The notes under the pieces were generated by a model. That model ran no database searches, had not been told where the DNA came from, and saw only the letters and a list, made by a program, of their open reading frames with translations. This document shows positions 1-8,601 of a DNA stretch of 64,000 nucleotides, piece by piece. Positions within the stretch are counted from its first letter, which is position 1; every line of letters starts with the position of its first letter. Origin of the DNA: Roseibium marinum (lineage in GTDB: Bacteria; Pseudomonadota; Alphaproteobacteria; Rhizobiales; Stappiaceae); the NCBI RefSeq assembly GCF_002906165.1, contig NZ_PPCN01000006.1, forward strand, positions 62,001 through 126,000. Reading direction: 5' to 3'. The translations under genes were made by a program, and so were the position numbers.

Positions 1-143
1 GGGGCCGGGAAATGGCACACCAGGATCTGGGCATGAATCTTCTGCACAAGGTTCGTGAGGAAACCGCTGACATTGCCAAGGTTGAATCCTCGCCGAAGCT
101 GGAAGGTCGTCAGATGGTGATGATCCTGGCGCCGATCAAATAG
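1..143 (+). CDS. C-terminal end of an unidentified protein (5' truncated by window edge)
   Basis: An open frame enters from the left edge and stops with TAG at 141-143. The visible tail is about 46 residues and ends in the hydrophobic stretch [10 protein letters not shown] strong intrinsic terminator begins 28 bases after the stop, which supports this being the true 3' end of a plus-strand gene. An internal ATG at 12-14 could in principle start a 43-residue protein, but no ribosome binding site is visible in the few bases available. I do not recognise the family and assign no function. Confidence 0.5.
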   Translation, partial: GREMAHQDLGMNLLHKVREETADIAKVESSPKLEGRQMVMILAPIK

Positions 144-170
144 GCCGACCAGGTTTTCAAGCCTCTTCAA

Positions 171-194
171 AACCCCGCTTCGGCGGGGTTTTTT
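171..194 (+). terminator. Rho-independent terminator
   Basis: A perfect 8-bp stem AACCCCGC/GCGGGGTT closes on a TTCG tetraloop and is followed by TTTT. It lies between the convergent 3' ends of the left-edge gene (stop at 143) and the minus-strand response regulator (stop at 255). The plus strand has the clear T-run, but the stem could also serve the opposite direction because it begins with AA. Confidence 0.9.
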
Positions 195-254
195 AATGCC
201 TTCATGAGATCGTTCGCGCGAAAATCCGCGGCCGGTGTGCCCGTGGCGTGCCCG

Positions 255-1073
255 TCAGGCTTTCATGCGGCGCATCAGCAGCTTGAAGACCTCGATCGGC
301 GGATAGGGATATTCGATCGTATCGCTGATGCCCGCGTCTTTGATGCAGGTGCGCTGTTCCTCCGACAGCTTGGGGGGCGCCAGCAGGACCGAAATGCCTT
401 CCCAGTCCTTTCCGATGTCATCGGTGACATACTTGAGGTAATAATGAACAACCTTACTGTAGACGATAAACAGGATATCCGTTGTGCTGAGTGAAAAGCT
501 GCGTTTTACGAGCTGGTCTTCGGAAATCACTGAAACGGCGCAGCCGAGTTCGTTGAGTGCTTTCAGTATCGGTTGAACGGAATTCGGATTCTGGGCAATG
601 AAACTTACGCGCAATTCCTCCGACGTCGCTCTCTGCTTCTGGATTGCATTGTAGATGCGGCGAAGTTTGATCTGGTTCTGCTTCTTGATGCGCAGGACCT
701 GTCCAAGATTCGCCTCCACGGTCGCCAGCAGAAGATCATAGTCGACAGGCTTGGTCAGATAGTCATCCACCCCCAGCCGCTTGCCTTCAATCAGGTCGTC
801 GCGCGTTGCCTTGGCGGTGAGAAAGATAACCGGGACGTCGTTCAGGCCGGGCCGGTTGGCCCGGATATGCGTCAACAGCCCGGGACCGTCCAGTTTCGGC
901 ATCATCATGTCACTGATGATCAGATCCGGTTTCTCGGTTTCCAGGATCTCAAGGGCCACCTGACCGTTTTTCGCCGTCAGCACCTCGTAATTTTCGTCTT
1001 CAAGTTCCTCCTTCAGGTCGTGAAGGAGCATTTCCTCGTCTTCGACGCACAGTATCCTGGCAACTTTTGACAT
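255..1073 (-). CDS. Response regulator, receiver domain with unassigned C-terminal region
   Basis: This is a cytoplasmic two-component response regulator of 272 residues. Residues 1-125 form a complete CheY-like receiver: acidic pocket E11/D12, phosphoacceptor D55 within SDMMMP, the switch residue T86 (FLTAKA) and the invariant K108 (LTKP). The C-terminal half (about 130-272) begins with a charged helical linker (IKKQNQIKLRRIYNAIQKQ). It then has an alpha/beta region that I cannot match to a DNA-binding or enzymatic output domain. The gene lies 130 bp downstream of a histidine kinase on the same strand, so the two are probably a cognate pair. The output could be protein-protein interaction or a degenerate second receiver-like fold. 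Confidence 0.85.
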   Translation of the reverse strand: MSKVARILCVEDEEMLLHDLKEELEDENYEVLTAKNGQVALEILETEKPDLIISDMMMPKLDGPGLLTHIRANRPGLNDVPVIFLTAKATRDDLIEGKRLGVDDYLTKPVDYDLLLATVEANLGQVLRIKKQNQIKLRRIYNAIQKQRATSEELRVSFIAQNPNSVQPILKALNELGCAVSVISEDQLVKRSFSLSTTDILFIVYSKVVHYYLKYVTDDIGKDWEGISVLLAPPKLSEEQRTCIKDAGISDTIEYPYPPIEVFKLLMRRMKA

Positions 1074-1161
1074 GCGTGTTCCGTTCGTAATCCAAATGTT
1101 GTTTTCAACCGCGAAGAAAAGCCCGCCTGAAGCACCGTAGAGTCGATAAACACTTCAGCTT

Positions 1162-1201
1162 CCAACTGGTTCCCCAACTGGTTCCATTGAAAAGTGGAAC
1201 C
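1162..1201 (-). repeat. Tandem 12-bp repeat overlapping a hairpin between kinase and response regulator genes
   Basis: CCAACTGGTTCC occurs twice in perfect tandem at 1162-1173 and 1174-1185. The second copy also forms one arm of an inverted repeat (GGTTCCA at 1180-1186, TGGAACC at 1195-1201). On the minus strand this hairpin lies directly after the kinase stop codon. It lacks a T-run, so it is more likely an mRNA-processing or attenuating hairpin than a full terminator. Confidence 0.5.
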
Positions 1202-1203
1202 AC

Positions 1204-2772
1204 CTAGCTTGCCTTTGCCTGAGCAAGTGTGGCCTGGTGGCTTATCACCGGAAGAGACAAGGTGACGGTCGTACCTTTTCCGACCTCACTTTCGACGTGG
1301 ATATTGCCACCGTGTTTCTGCACGATCATTTTCGTCAAGTTGAGACCGATGCCCGTACCGGCAATGCCGCTGGAGGTTGACGCGCGAAAATAACGGTTGA
1401 AGATCTTGGAAATTTCCTCCCGGGGAATCCCCACACCTTCATCCCGCACCGAGATCACCGCCTTGCCGTCCATTTCCGAGCCGATCACGGCGATCGTCGA
1501 TTGCCCGGACGAATATTTGACGGCGTTCGACATCAGGTTCGAAATGCCCTGTTCGATCAGCTTTTTATCCAGATCCATGAAGTCCGGAAGACTTTCCACG
1601 TCGATCTGGAAATTGTGATCCCTCGCGATGCATTCCTGACGCTTGCACACTGAAAGGACCAGTTCACGCAGCGAAACGCTTTGCCGTTCTATTTCCATCC
1701 CGACGGACTGGGACTGGGAGAAATTCAGAAAGCGGTCGATGAGATACTGCATCCGTTCCACCGAATCCCGGATGTTTCCAAGCCGCTCAACGAGCGCTTC
1801 GGGCTTCAATCTTTCCGCTTTCCGCAATATCCGCTGTGCATTGCTGTCGATGATCGCCAGCGGCGTCCTGAATTCGTGGGATGCCATCGAGACGAATTCA
1901 CGCTGCATCTCGTTCAGCTCTTTTTCTTTTCTCAAATGCCGGACAAGCTCGTCCGTGTGGCTCTGCAGCACGGCGTGCTGCTCCTTGTAGGAAGAGATGT
2001 CCGAATAGACAGCCAGCAGTCCGCCGTCTTCCGTTCTGGTCCGCGTGATTTTATACCATTGCCCATCGGGAAACTGGCGTTCCGTCCACATGCTCTGACT
2101 ATCGGCGAGCTCGTCGAGATCCCGGTCCGGTTCGTCGGGGAAAACGGAATGAATCACTTCGCTGACATGGGCTTTCCTTGCCAGACACGCCGGCAGTTGC
2201 GGATAGATTTCGAACATCTTGTTGTTGGCAAGAACCACCCTGCCTTGCGCGTCAGTCACGGCAAAGCCGTCCTTGATGGCGTTTATCGAACTGCGAAGCA
2301 GGTCTCGATTGGCACCCAGTTCGCGTGACCGCTCATCCAGCGAGCTCTCCAACCGGTCCCGCGCCTCCTTGAGGGCCTTTTCCTGCTCATGTTCGGCTGT
2401 AACGTCGGTATAGGTCGTGATGAATCCGCCGCTTTGGACAGGGGTTCCCTGAATACGAAGGATCCTGCCGTCCGGCCGGGTGCGGATGAAGTCATGTGGA
2501 AGAAACAGTCGGGCGAGGTCGAGGCGTTCCTGCACGAGTACGTCCGCGTCTCCCGGACCGTAGTCGCCGCGTTCCGCATTGTAGCGAAACACGTTTTCAA
2601 GTCTCGGGTCATCCTTCAGGATGCCTTCGGGCAATTCAAGCAGGTTCAACGCCGTCTCGTTGATCATGACCAGGTTGAGATCGCGATCAATGATTGAAAT
2701 TCCGTGATGAGCTGACGAAACAAGGCATTCGAGCAGCTCCGCCGGATCGAAATCTCTGCGAATGAAATGCAT
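1204..2772 (-). CDS. Soluble PAS-domain sensor histidine kinase
   Basis: This 522-residue hybrid-free sensor kinase has no membrane segments. Two PAS-like sensory regions are seen at about 12-130 and 155-265, followed by a coiled linker. A HisKA domain contains the autophosphorylated H299 in the motif SHEFRTPL. The HATPase_c domain carries the N-box NLMSNAVKYS, the G1 box DEGVGIP and the G2 box GTGIGLN. The first PAS contains a PAS-PAC-like turn (GGFITTYTDVT), typical of PAS-7 modules. The absence of transmembrane helices implies a cytoplasmic signal such as redox state or a small ligand. The response regulator follows on the same strand, so the pair probably forms one operon transcribed from the AT-rich region upstream. 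The signal is unknown. Confidence 0.9.
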   Translation of the reverse strand: MHFIRRDFDPAELLECLVSSAHHGISIIDRDLNLVMINETALNLLELPEGILKDDPRLENVFRYNAERGDYGPGDADVLVQERLDLARLFLPHDFIRTRPDGRILRIQGTPVQSGGFITTYTDVTAEHEQEKALKEARDRLESSLDERSRELGANRDLLRSSINAIKDGFAVTDAQGRVVLANNKMFEIYPQLPACLARKAHVSEVIHSVFPDEPDRDLDELADSQSMWTERQFPDGQWYKITRTRTEDGGLLAVYSDISSYKEQHAVLQSHTDELVRHLRKEKELNEMQREFVSMASHEFRTPLAIIDSNAQRILRKAERLKPEALVERLGNIRDSVERMQYLIDRFLNFSQSQSVGMEIERQSVSLRELVLSVCKRQECIARDHNFQIDVESLPDFMDLDKKLIEQGISNLMSNAVKYSSGQSTIAVIGSEMDGKAVISVRDEGVGIPREEISKIFNRYFRASTSSGIAGTGIGLNLTKMIVQKHGGNIHVESEVGKGTTVTLSLPVISHQATLAQAKAS

Positions 2773-3108
2773 CGGCTTTTCTGCAAGCTCCCGTTCGATG
2801 AAACGATCTGAACGGCCTCACCGTGGAGCGGCGGAAATAATAAAACGTAAACTTCAGATCGAATTATACTTGAGAAGCATAATATCAATACGTTATAAGC
2901 AAATTTTACGATGCATATTTTGTTAAATTACGTTGAATTATCTATAGTAATCATGGCAATATTTACAATACAGTCGGCAAAACATGCTTCTCCAGACAAA
3001 AACATCTCAAGGACATCCGCCTGAATCGGCAGGAATCCGTTGCGAGGAGGCAGCCGACACGACCTCGCACTGTCCCAGCCAGGGCACGCGAGTGCCCCGC
3101 CGGTACAA
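2773..3108. other. Intergenic region, AT-rich, probable promoter of the kinase gene
   Basis: This 336-bp stretch lies between the start of the histidine kinase gene and the 3' end of the Gfo/Idh/MocA gene. The half nearest the kinase (about 2830-2970) is strikingly AT-rich compared with the surrounding DNA, which is what a promoter region would look like here. No convincing protein gene, tRNA or repeat was found. Confidence 0.5.
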
Positions 3109-4116
3109 TCAGCTGACCGCAACCCAGCCGCCCTGTTCGGCGGACGCAAACAAGGCGTCCAGGACCTTCATGTTCCGGACGGCATCTTCCGCACCATAGG
3201 GCAGTGGAGCCTCACCTTTGATCGCCCGGCCGAAAACATCGGCGAGTTCGGCATACTGGTCACAGGGCGCGATGGTCTCGGACCGCATCGCCCCATCTCC
3301 GTGGACCGACCCGTCGTCCAGGCGGATAGTGACGGCTTCGCCTTGCGGGGCATTCACGGGAATGACGATCTCTAGACGTTTTTTTGTGCCGACAAGCTGG
3401 AAGCGCTGATAGGGAACAAGCTGGGTCGAGACAATGAAGTTCAAATGACGTCCCTGCCCGAAATCCAGCAGCGCGCTGGTCGTCCGGTCGGTGCCGAACT
3501 CCGGATCCCGGTCGATCAGCGACACAACGCGCTCGGGTTCGCCATCGAAGAAATACCGGCCGGCCAGCATGGTGTAGCAGCCGATATCGTAGAGCGCCCC
3601 TCCCCCGATATCGGCCATGTTGCGGATATTGGCCGGATCGTCATTGAAATAGCTGAAGAAGGCCTGGATCGCCTTCAATTCACCCAGCTCACCGGAGCGG
3701 ACGATCTCGCGGGCCCTGATCCATTGCGGGTGCGCGCGCACCATGAAGTTCTCCGCCACAAGCCTGTCCTTCGGCAGGTCGAGAAGCTGCGCGGCCTCGC
3801 CTGCTGTCAGGGCAATCGGCTTCTCGCACAGGACATGCTTGCCCGCCTTGACGGCCTGCACCGTCAGCGGCACATGCAGGTGGTTGGGAAGCGGATTGTA
3901 AATGGCGTCGATTTCCGGATCGGCCAGCAGCTCTTCATAGGATCCGTAGGCCTTGCCGACACCAAGCTTGTCCGCAGCTTCACCGGCCTTGGCCTTGTCC
4001 CGGGAAGCGATGGCATGGACGACGCCGGTTTTCGAGCGCTGGATGCCCGGAATAACCTTTTCGATCCCTATCCTGGCGGTCGAAACGATCCCCCAGCGAA
4101 TTTTCGTGCTGTCCAT
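3109..4116 (-). CDS. Gfo/Idh/MocA family NAD(P)-dependent oxidoreductase
   Basis: The protein is 335 residues long from the chosen start. It has an N-terminal Rossmann-type dinucleotide fold (residues 1-120, opening with RWGIVSTARIG) and the family signature CEKP at 97-100, whose lysine is catalytic in related sugar dehydrogenases. A C-terminal GFO_IDH_MocA_C alpha/beta domain follows. The ATG at 4116 is chosen because a GGAGG-type ribosome binding site lies just upstream; an in-frame start 66 bases further upstream has no such site. The substrate is probably a sugar, inositol or sugar derivative, but cannot be read from sequence. The gene stands alone between the kinase pair and the PPK2 gene. 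Confidence 0.85.
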   Translation of the reverse strand: MDSTKIRWGIVSTARIGIEKVIPGIQRSKTGVVHAIASRDKAKAGEAADKLGVGKAYGSYEELLADPEIDAIYNPLPNHLHVPLTVQAVKAGKHVLCEKPIALTAGEAAQLLDLPKDRLVAENFMVRAHPQWIRAREIVRSGELGELKAIQAFFSYFNDDPANIRNMADIGGGALYDIGCYTMLAGRYFFDGEPERVVSLIDRDPEFGTDRTTSALLDFGQGRHLNFIVSTQLVPYQRFQLVGTKKRLEIVIPVNAPQGEAVTIRLDDGSVHGDGAMRSETIAPCDQYAELADVFGRAIKGEAPLPYGAEDAVRNMKVLDALFASAEQGGWVAVS

Positions 4117-4172
4117 AGTGACTTCCTCCCACATTTTTTGAGGCACGCCCCTCAGATGGCACATAAGAAAGA

Positions 4173-4195
4173 CCCACCGCAAGGGCGGCGGTGGG
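4173..4195 (-). terminator. Candidate terminator downstream of the PPK2 gene
   Basis: CCCACCGC and GCGGTGGG form a perfect 8-bp stem with a 7-base loop. On the minus strand it is followed by TCTTTCTTATGT, a moderately T-rich tail. It is placed where transcription leaving the polyphosphate kinase gene would need to stop before the oxidoreductase gene. The T-run is imperfect, hence moderate confidence. Confidence 0.5.
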
Positions 4196-4287
4196 GCAAG
4201 CAGTATCGATACAGGCCAGAGCCCCTTCCCCCTTGTGGGGAACTGAGACTTGTGCCCCCACTTCCTCCCGGGCCGACTCCCGAAGCC

Positions 4288-5196
4288 TCAGAATTTCTGC
4301 GGAACGTAGAGATGCTCCGGCAGAACCTTGCGCTCGTAATCCGGATTGAAGCGGCGTTCCGGCAGGGTGATCGGGTCGTGGGGCACTTCCTCGTAAGGCA
4401 GCATGGACAAAAGATGGCTGATGCAGTTGAGGCGCGCCTGCTTCTTGTCGTTGCCCTCGACGATAAACCACGGTGCTTCGGGAATGTTCGTCCGCTCGAA
4501 GGTTTCTTCCTTGGCCTTGGTATAGTCCTCCCAGCGCACGCGGGACTCCAGGTCCATTGGCGACAGTTTCCACTGTTTCAACGGATCGTGGATGCGCATC
4601 AGGAAGCGCAGCTGCTGCTCTTCGTCCGTGATGGAAAACCAGTATTTGACCAGCTTGACACCGGAGCGCACCAGCATGCGTTCGAATTCCGGCACGTCGT
4701 TGAAGAATTGCTCGACCTGATCCTCGGAAGCGAACCCCATGACCCGCTCCACGCCGGAACGGTTGTACCAGGACCGGTCGAACAGAACCATTTCACCCGC
4801 AGCGGGAAGATGCGGCACATAGCGCTGGAAATACCACTGGCTCTTCTCGCGCTCCGTCGGGGCCGGCAGGGCGACGACACGGGCGATGCGCGGATTGAGA
4901 CGCTGGGCGATACGCTTGATCACGCCTCCCTTGCCGGCCGCATCCCGGCCTTCGAAGATGACGACGATCTTTTCTCCCGTGTGCTGCACCCAGTCCTGGA
5001 GCTTGACCAGTTCCGACTGCAGGCGCAGCAACTCGTGAAAATAGGTGCTCCGGTCGACCGGTGATTTATGCCTCTTGTCGGAAATGAAGGCCAGATCCTT
5101 GGCGATCAGATTGTCGTCGATCTCCATTTCCAGTTCTTCGTCGAGACTGTCCGCCCATTCGGCCTCGACCCAGGTCTTCGCGCTATCGTCGCTCAT
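4288..5196 (-). CDS. ppk2: Polyphosphate kinase 2 (PPK2) family protein
   Basis: This is a predicted cytoplasmic PPK2-type kinase that transfers phosphate between polyphosphate and nucleotides. It has 302 residues from ATG 5196, preceded by AAAGGAACG as ribosome binding site; an upstream in-frame ATG adds 31 residues but has no comparable site. The P-loop NTPase features are GRDAAGKGG (83-91, Walker A) and FDRSWYNR (139-146, Walker B/lid region typical of PPK2). The C-terminal part contains the conserved SPMDLESRVRWEDYTKAKE block. One PPK2 domain and this length fit class I single-domain enzymes (NDP-acting), though the nucleotide preference cannot be settled by eye. It is divergent from the TetR gene of the leucine operon; shared regulation is possible but unproven. 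Confidence 0.9.
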   Translation of the reverse strand: MSDDSAKTWVEAEWADSLDEELEMEIDDNLIAKDLAFISDKRHKSPVDRSTYFHELLRLQSELVKLQDWVQHTGEKIVVIFEGRDAAGKGGVIKRIAQRLNPRIARVVALPAPTEREKSQWYFQRYVPHLPAAGEMVLFDRSWYNRSGVERVMGFASEDQVEQFFNDVPEFERMLVRSGVKLVKYWFSITDEEQQLRFLMRIHDPLKQWKLSPMDLESRVRWEDYTKAKEETFERTNIPEAPWFIVEGNDKKQARLNCISHLLSMLPYEEVPHDPITLPERRFNPDYERKVLPEHLYVPQKF

Positions 5197-5333
5197 CAAT
5201 CGTTCCTTTTGAAAAACAGGAGGCTTCGTCCCACTGACTGTGAACAGCTTATCCATGAAAGTTTTTTGACAATCGCCAAAGTTCGCCACCCATTATATCG
5301 CACCGGTACGAATTCACGTCGAAACCTTCTTGC

Positions 5334-5353
5334 AAATGAACGAACGTTCATTT
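5334..5353. promoter_or_regulatory. Perfect inverted-repeat operator, probably bound by the adjacent TetR protein
   Basis: The arms AAATGAAC (5334-5341) and GTTCATTT (5346-5353) are exact reverse complements around a 4-base spacer GAAC. The site ends 23 bases before the TetR start codon and lies in the divergent promoter region between the PPK2 gene and the operon. Its size and position match a TetR dimer operator for autoregulation and control of the downstream operon. Binding is inferred, not shown. Confidence 0.75.
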
Positions 5354-5376
5354 ACTTTCTTGCTCGGGAGGACGGG

Positions 5377-6059
5377 ATGGCAACCAGCGCCGCGAAAACA
5401 CACGACCGGGCTATGGCCCCGGGGCAGGCCGGCTCTCAGGCTGGCTCCCGGACTAGGCCCCCGACGCGCGCCAAGGGTCAGGAAACCGCGGAACGCGTGC
5501 GCAAGGCCGCCCTGAAGCGTTTTGCCGCGTCCGGCTATGCGGCCGTCTCCATGCGCGAGATCGCTTCCGATGTCGGCGTCCGGCCCGGCGCGCTCTACAA
5601 CCATTTCCCGACCAAACAGGACATCCTGAAAGACCTGATGCTGTCGCATATGGCCGACCTTCTGGCTGCCTGGGAGGCTTCGGACCTTCCCGGGGAAACG
5701 GATCCGCTGGAGCGCTTCGTGCGCTTTCACATCCGCTATCACCTGGAGAGGGCGGACGAGGTGTTCATCTCCTATATGGAGCTGCGCAACCTGGAGCCCG
5801 AGAATTTCCGGATCATCGAGGCCGAGCGCCGCCGCTACGAAGCCCTGCTGACAGACATTCTGGAAAACGGCAGATCGGCCGGCCGCTACGCGGCCGAGGA
5901 TCCGAAAGTCACCACCCGTGCGATCATCGCCATGCTGACCGGCATTCCGGCCTGGTATCGCGAAGGCGGCCGCCTGTCGGAACGGGACATCGAAGAGCTT
6001 TATCTTGACCTGGTGCGCAAGGCCGTCGCGCCGGAAATCCCACACGGAGACCGGATGGC

Positions 6060-6063
<4 letters not shown>
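5377..6063 (+). CDS. TetR family transcriptional regulator of the methylcrotonyl-CoA operon
   Basis: The protein has 228 residues. The first 30 or so are disordered and rich in Ala, Gly and Arg. A canonical TetR helix-turn-helix covers about residues 38-85 ([21 protein letters not shown]). The C-terminal helical ligand domain ends with [11 protein letters not shown], typical of a regulator of acyl-CoA catabolism genes. ATG 5377 is chosen because GGGAGGA precedes it. The stop overlaps the next start (ATGA at 6060-6063), so it is co-transcribed with the carboxylase genes. The likely effector is a CoA thioester of the pathway. An equivalent role is known for AtuR/LiuQ-type regulators, but orthology is not established. 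Confidence 0.85.
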
Positions 6064-7667
<1,604 letters not shown>

Positions 7668-7673
7668 GGACGG

Positions 7674-8537
7674 ATGACAAACTGGCTGACACCCGAAACG
7701 TTCGATTTTCAGGGCCACACGATTCGCTGGGGCAGCCTCGGCGAGGGAGCACCTGTGGTGCTCATGCACGGCACGCCCTTCTGGTCTTGCGAATGGGCCC
7801 GGTTGGCGCCCTTGCTGGCCACCGAACGCAAGGTCTACTTTTTCGACATGCTCGGCTACGGCAACTCCGACCGGCCCGCCGGCGACGTCTCCCTTGGCGT
7901 TCAGAACCGGTTGTTCGCGGCCCTGGCCGACCACTGGAACCTGACGCTACCGGACATCGTCGCTCACGATTTCGGAGGGGCAACGGCGCTGCGTGCCCAT
8001 CTGATCGACGGCATTGACTACAACAGCCTGACACTGATCGATCCTGTCGCTGTCCGGCCCTGGGGGTCGCCGCTGGTGCAACATGTGAAACATCACGAAG
8101 CCGCCTTTGCCGGAATGCCGGGCTACATGCACGAGGCCATCCTGCCCGCTTATCTTCAGTCGGCCATGAAGCGCAAGGCGACCCGGGAGACGCTCGCCCC
8201 TTACGCGGATCAATGGCTCGGCGAGGAGAAACAGGCCGCATTCTACCGGCAGATCGCGCAAATGGACCAGCGCTATACAGACGAGGTTCAGGATCTTTAT
8301 GCCCGGATCCGCTGCCCGGTGCGGATCCTTTGGGGAGAAGACGATGAATGGATCCCGATCGAGCGCGGACGCGAATTGCACGCCATGATTCCGGGATCCG
8401 AATTCATTCCGGTTTCCGGCGCCGGCCACCTGATGCAGGAAGATGCGCCCGAAGCGATCGCATTTCATGTCCAGGCCTTTCTGAAGGCAACCGGCAGGAA
8501 AGGCCGTCAGGAAAGGGATGTGAGCCCATGTCCCTGA
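7674..8537 (+). CDS. Alpha/beta-fold hydrolase within the methylcrotonyl-CoA operon
   Basis: The protein has 287 residues and a haloalkane dehalogenase/epoxide hydrolase-like fold. An oxyanion HGTP motif appears near residue 32. The nucleophile elbow reads HDFGGA near 100, i.e. Asp rather than Ser at the nucleophile position, as in dehalogenases and epoxide hydrolases. A cap domain follows, then the acid region (ILWGEDDEWIP) and the catalytic His in GAGHLMQED. It has no membrane segment or signal peptide. It sits between the two carboxylase subunit genes with a 6-bp gap, so it is clearly part of the operon, yet no step of the standard leucine pathway needs it. It may release or detoxify a side product. 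Confidence 0.8.
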   Translation: MTNWLTPETFDFQGHTIRWGSLGEGAPVVLMHGTPFWSCEWARLAPLLATERKVYFFDMLGYGNSDRPAGDVSLGVQNRLFAALADHWNLTLPDIVAHDFGGATALRAHLIDGIDYNSLTLIDPVAVRPWGSPLVQHVKHHEAAFAGMPGYMHEAILPAYLQSAMKRKATRETLAPYADQWLGEEKQAAFYRQIAQMDQRYTDEVQDLYARIRCPVRILWGEDDEWIPIERGRELHAMIPGSEFIPVSGAGHLMQEDAPEAIAFHVQAFLKATGRKGRQERDVSPCP

Positions 8538-8601
8538 CAAAACCCCATGGCGGCAACGTTACCAGCTTCGAAGCCGACGCGCTCGGGAGGGCGGACAACT
8601 G

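Noticed and set aside
3445-5064. 539-codon open frame on the plus strand
   Set aside because: Spans the opposite strand of two well-supported genes (Gfo/Idh/MocA oxidoreductase and PPK2) and the gap between them.
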